A DNA stretch of 11,935 nt. It comes from an uncultured Bacteroidales bacterium. GTDB lineage: Bacteria; Bacteroidota; Bacteroidia; Bacteroidales; UBA932. This document shows, in pieces, positions 6,673 through 11,935 of the stretch; within the stretch, counting starts at the first letter, position 1; each line of letters starts with the position of its first letter. The DNA is taken from NCBI GenBank assembly GCA_946405645.1, contig CAMJHW010000034.1, forward strand, positions 1 through 11,935, given 5' to 3'. The notes beneath the pieces were generated by a model. It saw only the letters and a program-made list of their open reading frames with translations, was not told the DNA's origin and did not search any database. Position numbers and translations under genes: made by a program.

Positions 6673-8157
6673 ATGAAAAAATGGATTTTTGCAATTCTGC
6701 CGGCCCTTCTGGCCGTCTGCTCCTGCGGCGGGAACAAAACTGAGGATCCTGCCCCGTGTGATCTCCGAAACGGGAAAGTAGTCGTCATCTTTGAGAATTG
6801 TCCGCCTCAGATGAGTACGGGGAAATTCGGTGTTAACTCGTCCCATGCGTTCCATGCTACCATTGCGTATATAGACAATAACGGAGATCTGGTGAGGTTT
6901 GATCCTAGACGGAAAGGTCGGGATACGCTCGAAATCCCAACCCGAAATGGATATGCAGAGATGCAACATATATATCAGGTGGCTGAACAGGAGTATTATT
7001 ACCTGTCGGAGGGCGATACAGCCCTTGTGAGGTATGATCATACGACAGGCAGACCATACTTGACCAGCCTGGTCTATGAGGAGAAGACGGACCTTTATAA
7101 CCTGCCATACACATTGCCTGAAGCTGTTCAGGACAGGGATTACTATATTGAAACGGTCCTGACCGATTTCCACTATACGCTGGCTTTCAATTATTTCCAT
7201 GACAAAACAAAGCAGGCCAGGTTTCCGTCTTTGAAAGAGAAACAGCGTTCCCTTTATGTGGACCTGGATTCTCTGGCTATAGTATATGACCGGTATCAGG
7301 CGGCGCTTAAGGCAGAAATAGATTCTCTTTATCGAGCAAAGACCATCGACGAAACGTATTACCGATATCTTTCCCACCGCTTCTTCCCGAAGGAACGTAT
7401 CGCGCCGGACGCGCTGGTCCGATCAGACAGTTTGATGCGTTTTGTCTCAAATTATTATGAAGTCCTGCATAACAATAATGTAAATATCTTCATTGGGGAT
7501 AACACGCAGAAAGCTTTCAATGCAATTGCGCGTGACACCACATATGGCCCCCTGGCCCGGAAAGGGATGTTGAAACATCTGCTTATTAATAGAATACTGA
7601 CCGATGAGTCTGGTTATGTGCATTATCCGAAGGAACTCAAGACCCGGTATATCAACAAATACATGGAGATTACGGGCGATTCGACGGTGGTCCGGCAGAT
7701 GCGGGAAAACGAGGTCTCGATCGCTTCCTTGAAGTCCGTCCTGCCGCTCGAGCGCGTGGACGGCGAAAATACCGGCCTGGAGAAACTCCTGGAGGGTTAT
7801 CGGGGGAAAGTGGTCTATGTGGACTTCTGGGCATCGTGGTGCGGCCCATGCGTGGGACAATTCCCCGCGGCCCGGGCGCTCCATAAGCGGATGGCCGGGA
7901 AAGATATCGCTTATATTTTCATTTCGACCGACACGAACCGGAAGAACTGGCAGGACGCTGTCCAGCAACATTCCGATCTCCTGGCCGGATCCTACCGGAT
8001 CCTGGATTCCGACGCCGACTTCCTCAAGGAAATCCGGCTGGAGAAGATTCCTCGTTACCTGATTTATGGGCGGGACGGCAAGCTCGTGAACCTGGATGCT
8101 CCCAGACCGACCGATAAGGAGATTGACGAAACGTTGATGGCGGCCTTGAACAGGTAA
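6673..8157 (+). CDS. TlpA-like thioredoxin-domain lipoprotein
   Basis: The product is 494 residues, with a lipoprotein signal (MKKWIFAILPALLAVCSC; lipid cysteine probably Cys18). The C-terminal domain, from about residue 365, is a TlpA/ResA-type thioredoxin fold. It has VVYVDFWASWCGPC with active-site cysteines 390 and 393, a QFPAARALHKR helix, and the cis-proline motif KIPRYLIYG at Pro460. It should act as a thiol-disulfide oxidoreductase on the periplasmic side of a membrane. Residues about 35-360 are a Tyr- and Asp-rich region without a domain I can name; similar N-terminal extensions are common in Bacteroidetes TlpA-like lipoproteins. Codons in the first two-thirds end in A/T far more often than in the last third, a change falling near 7680. 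It is followed by a separate promoter, so it is likely monocistronic. The substrate is unknown. Confidence 0.9.
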   Translation: MKKWIFAILPALLAVCSCGGNKTEDPAPCDLRNGKVVVIFENCPPQMSTGKFGVNSSHAFHATIAYIDNNGDLVRFDPRRKGRDTLEIPTRNGYAEMQHIYQVAEQEYYYLSEGDTALVRYDHTTGRPYLTSLVYEEKTDLYNLPYTLPEAVQDRDYYIETVLTDFHYTLAFNYFHDKTKQARFPSLKEKQRSLYVDLDSLAIVYDRYQAALKAEIDSLYRAKTIDETYYRYLSHRFFPKERIAPDALVRSDSLMRFVSNYYEVLHNNNVNIFIGDNTQKAFNAIARDTTYGPLARKGMLKHLLINRILTDESGYVHYPKELKTRYINKYMEITGDSTVVRQMRENEVSIASLKSVLPLERVDGENTGLEKLLEGYRGKVVYVDFWASWCGPCVGQFPAARALHKRMAGKDIAYIFISTDTNRKNWQDAVQQHSDLLAGSYRILDSDADFLKEIRLEKIPRYLIYGRDGKLVNLDAPRPTDKEIDETLMAALNR

Positions 8158-8160
8158 CCG

Positions 8161-8191
8161 TTGGAATAGTGCGGGGGAATGTGTAACTTTG
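8161..8191 (+). promoter_or_regulatory. Promoter placed for leaderless transcription of the DUF4375-like gene
   Basis: TTG (8161-8163) and TAACTTTG (8184-8191) form a good -33/-7 pair with a 20-base spacer. Only four bases separate the -7 box from the ATG at 8196. Transcription should therefore begin at or very near the start codon. Confidence 0.6.
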
Positions 8192-8195
8192 CTTC

Positions 8196-8783
8196 ATGAG
8201 AATTCCGCCATCGAAGCGCAAAATCTTGATCGGGGCCACGGCAGCTGTGCTCGTGGGCCTGATTGCGTCTCTTTTTCATCTGGATAAATTCTGGAATTTT
8301 GTCGGGGGCGTTGCCGTCATGTATGTCATTGTTTCGCTGGGGTCGTTGATCCCTTCCCGCCGCGAGCGCCGGAAGAAGGGCCTTTGGGAAGAAGACGATT
8401 TCGGCCTGTTCGAGCGTCTCTACGAGGCGCTTTCCGAGCGGACCCATGGCGGCACCGACTTGTCTGCGCTTAATGAGCATGAAAAAGTGTTCCTGACGAT
8501 GGCGCAGCTGGAGGAGAACATCGGATTCTTCTCCGAGTATTTCACCAAATTCCGTGGTGTATACAATGACCTCCTGGTCCCGTCCGCCGAGGCCGTAGGC
8601 AGCCCGGAGATCGCGGAGATCTGCAAGCGGGTGCTGGAGCTCTATGCGGGATATACGGGGACGGAGGAAGGGCTGGACGATCTGTTCGAGGAGTGTACCG
8701 ATGACTTCCATGACGTGGACGACGATCCCCTGGAGCTTTGCGCGCAATACGCGCGGGATCATAAGGAGAGCTTCAGGGAATAA
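8196..8783 (+). CDS. Two-TM membrane protein with a DUF4375 (DMP19)-like cytoplasmic domain
   Basis: The product is 195 residues. A basic N-terminus (RIPPSKRK) leads into two membrane segments, about 10-27 and 33-52, followed by RRERRKK. The positive-inside rule puts both ends in the cytoplasm. The acidic soluble part (about 65-195) contains LSALNEHEKVFLTMAQLEENIGFFSEYF, then SAEAVGSPEIAEICKRVLELYAG, and a DDFHDVDDDPLELCAQYARDH end. This resembles the DUF4375/DMP19 family, whose founding member was proposed to be a DNA mimic; most members are uncharacterised. The match is from memory of the family pattern and is moderate. No enzyme motif is visible. The gene has its own promoter and is followed after 76 bases by a sigma-54-driven porin-like gene. 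It could be a plain accessory membrane protein. Confidence 0.8.
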   Translation: MRIPPSKRKILIGATAAVLVGLIASLFHLDKFWNFVGGVAVMYVIVSLGSLIPSRRERRKKGLWEEDDFGLFERLYEALSERTHGGTDLSALNEHEKVFLTMAQLEENIGFFSEYFTKFRGVYNDLLVPSAEAVGSPEIAEICKRVLELYAGYTGTEEGLDDLFEECTDDFHDVDDDPLELCAQYARDHKESFRE

Positions 8784-8808
8784 TGGCAGAACCACCCTTT
8801 TGAGAGCG

Positions 8809-8824
8809 TGGCAAGCGATTTGCA
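8809..8824 (+). promoter_or_regulatory. Sigma-54 (-24/-12) promoter of the outer-membrane protein gene
   Basis: TGGCAAGCGATTTGCA carries GG and GC with exactly ten bases between them and fits the sigma-54 consensus TGGCAC-N5-TTGCA with only C6 changed to A. Start of transcription is expected near 8835, 25 bases before the ATG at 8860. The same 18-base block recurs before the next gene with one mismatch. No TAnnTTTG box is present in this gap. Confidence 0.8.
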
Positions 8825-8859
8825 TCTGGGTGGACCGGACAAACCTAATAATCAAAATA

Positions 8860-9456
8860 ATGAAAAAATTTCGAATCTTTTCCCTTATGACGGTTCTCGG
8901 AATCGCCGCCTCTCTTCTGTTTGGCTCTGTTGACGCTTCTGCGCAAGGCTACCTCGGTGGCTCTCTCAGCTTCAGAAGCAGTTCTTCTTCAACCTCGAAT
9001 GGTTCAAGCGCTAGCGCTACTACGTTTACCATTGCGCCCAACCTCGGGTGGTTTGTCGGAGACAAATGGGCAGTCGGTATCCGTCCTACGGTCGGATTCG
9101 GCTCGTCCAATGCTTTTACGGTGGGGATCAATCCGTATGCCCGGTACCAGTTCCTTGCCCTTGACAGCTTCGGTATTTGGGCCGAGGCGGATCCGATGTT
9201 CAATTACTCGAAAGCATCGGGGGTCCATTCGACGACTTACGGCGTGGAGCTCATGCCCGTCCTTACGTATGAGCTGAACGACCATATTCTCCTGGAAAGC
9301 CGGCTCAACCTGTTCTCCCTTTCCGTGATGGGGTCCCACACGGCCTCCGACGACGGCCAGGACCGGAGCACCTTCTCCGCCGGCCTGTCCGCCACCACCA
9401 AGAACATTGCCGGGTCCCTGGGAGATATAACCATCGGATTCCTCTACAGGTTCTAG
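8860..9456 (+). CDS. Small outer-membrane beta-barrel protein
   Basis: The product is 198 residues. The start chosen is ATG at 8860, which gives a clean signal peptide (MKKFRIFSLMTVLGIAASLLFGSVDASA, cut before Gln29) and lies after the sigma-54 promoter; the open frame reaches further upstream but that part lies over the previous gene. The mature chain has alternating beta-strand patterns (TFTIAPNLGWFVGDKWAVGIRP, TVGINPYARYQFLAL, FGIWAEADPMFNYS, TYGVELMPVLTYELN) and ends in GFLYRF. That terminal Phe is a typical BAM recognition end. Size suggests an eight-stranded barrel of the OmpW/opacity-like group. A serine-rich stretch at 40-52 is probably the first surface loop. No ligand can be inferred. 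It is expressed from a sigma-54 promoter matching that of the next gene. Confidence 0.88.
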   Translation: MKKFRIFSLMTVLGIAASLLFGSVDASAQGYLGGSLSFRSSSSSTSNGSSASATTFTIAPNLGWFVGDKWAVGIRPTVGFGSSNAFTVGINPYARYQFLALDSFGIWAEADPMFNYSKASGVHSTTYGVELMPVLTYELNDHILLESRLNLFSLSVMGSHTASDDGQDRSTFSAGLSATTKNIAGSLGDITIGFLYRF

Positions 9457-9513
9457 CCTGTCTATCTGCCGGGATTGCGGAGAGGCGACCGGAATGATGA
9501 CGATTCCCGCCCG

Positions 9514-9529
9514 TGGCAAGCGTTTTGCA
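9514..9529 (+). promoter_or_regulatory. Sigma-54 (-24/-12) promoter of the small lipoprotein gene
   Basis: TGGCAAGCGTTTTGCA has the same GG-N10-GC spacing and differs from the upstream copy at one base. Transcription should start near 9540, about 18 bases before the ATG at 9558. There is no terminator between the preceding gene and this promoter, so read-through is also possible. Confidence 0.8.
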
Positions 9530-9557
9530 ATAGGGAGGGGAAATTAAATCAACGCAT

Positions 9558-9995
9558 ATGAAAACCAAGAGATTTTTCCTTTTCCTGCTATTCGCGGCCG
9601 GGCTGTTGATGACCGGCTGTACCGAAAAGGTTATCATGCCTGGCGCGCAGGTGGTCAAATTGGACTACGACGTGCGTGCGAGTCAGTGGGAACTGTACGG
9701 TGACTGCTTCCGCGCGACCCTGGACGTACGGGACATCACTTCGTCCGTGGTGGCCCACGGCAAGGTGGACGTTTCCCGCTGCTACCGCGGCGAGCTTGAC
9801 GGCCAGGATGTCCTGACTCCGTTGCCGTATATCCGCACCGAGATGACGGAGGTGGATGGGAATGACTACATCTTCACTACCTTCATCGACTACGAATGGT
9901 ACAAGGGGACCGTCAATATCTATGTGACGACGTCCGACCTCTTCACCGAGTACAATCCCGGAGACATGTCCTTCCGGGTCTACGTCACGAAGTAA
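9558..9995 (+). CDS. Small lipoprotein of unknown function, Bacteroidetes-type
   Basis: The product is 145 residues. It has a lipoprotein signal MKTKRFFLFLLFAAGLLMTGC with the lipid cysteine at 21. The mature part is beta-rich: QWELYGDCFRATLDVRDIT, TPLPYIRTEMTEVDGNDYIFTTFIDYEWYKGTVNIYVTTSD and FRVYV. The pattern QWEL...FRA...TPLPY recalls a group of Bacteroidetes lipoproteins often labelled collagen-like because of a GPxG stretch after the lipid site. Here only a trace of that stretch (MPGAQ) is left. No catalytic motif is seen, so a binding or structural role at the cell surface is plausible but unproven. It has its own sigma-54 promoter and ends at a strong convergent terminator. Confidence 0.85.
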   Translation: MKTKRFFLFLLFAAGLLMTGCTEKVIMPGAQVVKLDYDVRASQWELYGDCFRATLDVRDITSSVVAHGKVDVSRCYRGELDGQDVLTPLPYIRTEMTEVDGNDYIFTTFIDYEWYKGTVNIYVTTSDLFTEYNPGDMSFRVYVTK

Positions 9996-10015
9996 GGGAA
10001 TTCCCTGAAATAAAG

Positions 10016-10055
10016 CGGTGCGGATGAGCTCTGGCTCACCCGCACCGTCTTTTTT
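10016..10055. terminator. Strong terminator between convergent genes
   Basis: Bases 10016-10029 pair with 10034-10047 along 14 positions with a single A-C mismatch and a TCTG loop, followed by six T at 10050-10055. It ends the lipoprotein transcript. On the minus strand the hairpin is followed by a T-rich CTTTATTTC, so it may also stop transcription from the opposing operon. A perfect palindrome GGGAATTCCC lies just before it at 9996-10005. Confidence 0.88.
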
Positions 10056-10065
10056 GTACTCCTCC

Positions 10066-11157
10066 TTAGCGGTACTCCTCGTACTCGGGCATCGCGAGCT
10101 GGGAGAGGAAGTCCTTGAGCTTCTCCTCGTCGCGCGGGCAGATCATCAGCACGTCTTCCGTGTCCACGACGATGAAGTCCTTGAGGCCGCGGACGGCCAG
10201 GAGCTTGTCGTCGCGGGTGGAGTAGACGATGTTGTCGGAACTGTCCTTGAGCAGGCGGCGGGCCGTCCGGTTGAGGGCGTTGCCCTGGTCGTCATGGTAG
10301 GCGAGGTAGTCGTAGAGCGACTCCCAGTTTCCGATATCGGCCCAGCGGAACTCGGCGGGGTAGACCCAGGCGTTGTCCGTCTTCTCCATCACGGCGTAGT
10401 CGATCGAGGTGCGGGGCATGTCGGTATAGATGCGCTCCAGGAAGGCTTTCTGGTTGTCGGTGTCGAGGACCTCCTGCCAGCCCTTCCAGAGGTGGGTGAT
10501 CTCCGGAGCGTGTTTCTCCAGCTCCTGGCGGATGGCGTCGGCGCGCCAGACGAAGATACCGGAGTTCCAGAGGAACTCGCCGGTGTCGATGAAGACGCGC
10601 GCAAGTTCGGGATCCGGCTTCTCGGTGAAGGTCTTGGTCTTGACGGGCTGGCCCTTTTCGGGCTTGCCCGCCATCTGGATGTAACCGAAGTTGGAATCGG
10701 CGCGGGTCGGGATGACGCCGAGGGTGATCAGGGCGTCGGACCCGGCGGCATAGGCAAGCGCGTCCGAGAGCGTCTTGTTGAATGCGTCGTGGCGCGCGAT
10801 GGCATGGTCGGAAGGCGTCACCACGCAGATGGCGTCCGGGTCGCGCTTGAGGATCACGTAGGTGGCGAAAGCGATGCAGGGCGCCGTGCTGCGGTTGTAC
10901 GGCTCGAGCAGCAGGTTCTCCTCGCGCAGCTCGGGAAGGTGCGCCCGGACCTGCTCGCGGTAGCGCTCCAGGCTGACGACGAGGATGTTCTCTTCCGGGA
11001 TGATGACCTTCATGCGGTCATAGGTGCGGCGCAGGAAGGAGCGGCCCTGGATGCTGAAATCCAGGAACTGCTTGGGCATTCCGGTGCGGCTGATGGGCCA
11101 GAAGCGGGACCCGATCCCGCCGGCCATGATTATACAGTAGTGGTGGTTATTAAGCAT
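10066..11157 (-). CDS. manC: Mannose-1-phosphate guanylyltransferase (GDP-mannose synthesis)
   Basis: This enzyme makes GDP-mannose from mannose-1-phosphate and GTP in the cytoplasm, feeding mannose and fucose into surface glycans. The product is 363 residues, the single-domain form without a C-terminal phosphomannose isomerase cupin. The nucleotidyltransferase signature is at residues 10-32 (IMAGGIGSRFWPISR...PKQFL). Further motifs are LEPYNRSTAP (84-93), TPSDH (114-118), FTEKP (177-181), FLWNSGIFVW (195-204) and the RWADIGNW segment near 271. It is the third gene of a minus-strand operon; its ATG overlaps the end of yraN by 8 bases, suggesting translational coupling. The pairing with DNA-related genes is probably just genomic neighbourhood. 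The symbol is the functional one; short forms are also called manC/rfbM. Confidence 0.94.
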   Translation of the reverse strand: MLNNHHYCIIMAGGIGSRFWPISRTGMPKQFLDFSIQGRSFLRRTYDRMKVIIPEENILVVSLERYREQVRAHLPELREENLLLEPYNRSTAPCIAFATYVILKRDPDAICVVTPSDHAIARHDAFNKTLSDALAYAAGSDALITLGVIPTRADSNFGYIQMAGKPEKGQPVKTKTFTEKPDPELARVFIDTGEFLWNSGIFVWRADAIRQELEKHAPEITHLWKGWQEVLDTDNQKAFLERIYTDMPRTSIDYAVMEKTDNAWVYPAEFRWADIGNWESLYDYLAYHDDQGNALNRTARRLLKDSSDNIVYSTRDDKLLAVRGLKDFIVVDTEDVLMICPRDEEKLKDFLSQLAMPEYEEYR

Positions 11158-11539
11158 AAAGTGGTATAAAGGCGTTCGGATAATACTCTATTTCAAAGTC
11201 TGCGCCAGTCCCGAAGAAAACGACGGACATCACGTCGAAAATGATCTCCAGGTCGGCCGGAAGGGCCTTCCGGTCCGCGGAGTGCAGGAAGGCGTTGGCG
11301 GCGGCGACCATCCGCCGCTGCTTGTCGCGCCGGACGTTCTGCTCCGGCTCCGCCATCACCGGCGCCACGCGGCTCTTGACCTCCACGATGTGGAGTTCGT
11401 TGCCCAGCAGGGTAATGATGTCCAGCTCGAGGTGGCCGTTGCGCCAGTTGCGCGCAAGGATGCGGTGCCCCAGGCGCGCCAGGTAGCTGCTGGCTTCCTC
11501 TTCGCCTTTCCGGCCCACGGTCGCTCTGTCGGTCCTCAT
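11150..11539 (-). CDS. yraN: YraN / UPF0102 family endonuclease-like protein
   Basis: The product is 129 residues, the usual family length. UPF0102 proteins have a fold like Holliday-junction resolvases and other restriction-type nucleases; their cellular role is not settled. The N-terminal GRKGEEEASSYLARLGHRILARNWR helix-strand is typical. The nuclease-like core GHLELDIITLLGNELHIVEVKSR carries Asp40, Glu53 and Lys55 in the D...ExK arrangement. The common GE(I/L)D form is here HLELD. The start codon overlaps the mutS2 stop as ATGA, and its own end overlaps the manC start by 8 bases, so all three are one translationally coupled unit. Confidence 0.92.
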   Translation of the reverse strand: MRTDRATVGRKGEEEASSYLARLGHRILARNWRNGHLELDIITLLGNELHIVEVKSRVAPVMAEPEQNVRRDKQRRMVAAANAFLHSADRKALPADLEIIFDVMSVVFFGTGADFEIEYYPNAFIPLYA

Positions 11540-11935
11540 AGCTTGACGATGGTTACGCCGGTGCCGCCGTTGCGGATGTCTTCGTCGCTGACGGTCAGCC
11601 CCGGGACGGTTCGCAGATATTTCTGGATCTCCTCGCGCAGCACGCCTGTGCCCTTGCCGTGGATGATGCGCACGGTGCCGATGCCGAGCATGATGGCGTC
11701 GTCGATGTAATGCGTGACGATGTCGAGGGCGTCGGAGAGGCGCTCGCCGCGGATGTCCAGCTCGGGCTTGAAGGCGAGCTTGCGCTCCGAGATGGCGCTG
11801 TCCACCTTCTGCTGCACGGGCGCGAAGACCTTGCGGGACACTTCGCGGAATTCGTTCGAAGAGATGCGCTCCACGCGCTCCGGCGCCATGGTGCTGGTGA
11901 TGTTGCCCACGATCACGGTCACGGCCTTGCGGTTG
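11536..11935 (-). CDS. mutS2: Endonuclease MutS2, C-terminal part with Smr domain (5' end outside window)
   Basis: Only the last 132 residues or so are present; the frame is open to the right edge, so the true start is outside. The end is a complete Smr domain: LDIRGERLSDALDIVTHYIDDAIMLG, then VRIIHGKGTGVLREEIQKYLR and a final GGTGVTIVKL. LDxRG and HGKGTG are the nucleic-acid-cleaving motifs of Smr domains. The preceding Lys/Glu-rich helical part fits the MutS2 region before Smr. MutS2 is linked to suppression of homologous recombination and, in Bacillus, to rescue of collided ribosomes. It is the first of the three minus-strand genes visible here. A free-standing Smr protein is possible but the upstream context fits MutS2 better. 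Confidence 0.88.
   Translation of the reverse strand, partial: NRKAVTVIVGNITSTMAPERVERISSNEFREVSRKVFAPVQQKVDSAISERKLAFKPELDIRGERLSDALDIVTHYIDDAIMLGIGTVRIIHGKGTGVLREEIQKYLRTVPGLTVSDEDIRNGGTGVTIVKL

Noticed and set aside
6468..6788. A 106-codon minus-strand open frame across the intergenic hairpins
   Set aside because: It runs through two terminators and into the signal peptide of the next gene, and shows no protein family pattern.
8644..8859. Upstream extension of the outer-membrane protein frame
   Set aside because: It overlaps the previous gene, lies partly before the sigma-54 promoter and would bury the signal peptide inside the protein.
10018..11169. A 383-codon plus-strand open frame
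   Set aside because: It is antisense to the guanylyltransferase gene, begins inside a terminator hairpin and has no recognisable motif.

Overview
The window looks like chromosomal DNA from a GC-rich member of the Bacteroidota, most likely order Bacteroidales. Four things suggest this: the order rpsL-rpsG-fusA-rpsJ, Bacteroidales-type ribosomal proteins and lipoproteins, promoters of the TAnnTTTG (-7) type, and gene starts without clear Shine-Dalgarno sequences. Coding DNA has strongly G/C-ending codons. I cannot name the genus; the high GC would fit Rikenellaceae or related uncultured gut lineages.

Layout. (1) 1-1144, minus: a sigma-54 activator with an AAA+ domain and no receiver domain, cut by the window edge just inside its Fis-type HTH. 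(2) 1210-2865, plus: a large lipoprotein with an OmpA-like segment and a repeat-rich C-terminus, divergent from the activator and with an interleaved promoter. (3) 2963-6462, plus: rpsL, rpsG, fusA, rpsJ and then a tRNA with anticodon CAT, most likely tRNA-Ile2. The rest of the S10 operon (rplC onward) does not follow rpsJ. (4) 6463-6672: a 210-base stretch of stacked hairpins and terminators ending in a promoter. (5) 6673-9995, plus: four cell-envelope genes, namely a TlpA-like thioredoxin lipoprotein, a two-TM protein with a DUF4375-like domain, a small outer-membrane beta-barrel, and a small lipoprotein. The last two each sit behind a near-identical sigma-54 promoter. (6) 10066-11935, minus: mutS2 (3' end), yraN and a mannose-1-phosphate guanylyltransferase, overlapping by 4 and 8 bases as one operon. 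It converges on the lipoprotein gene at a strong terminator.

How it fits together. The central block is translation machinery. The right-hand minus operon is housekeeping plus GDP-mannose supply. The most interesting link is regulatory: two adjacent envelope genes have matching -24/-12 sigma-54 promoters, and the same window encodes a sigma-54 activator. Whether this activator controls those genes is inference. Two other genes have a -7 element so close to the ATG that their mRNAs should be leaderless or nearly so.
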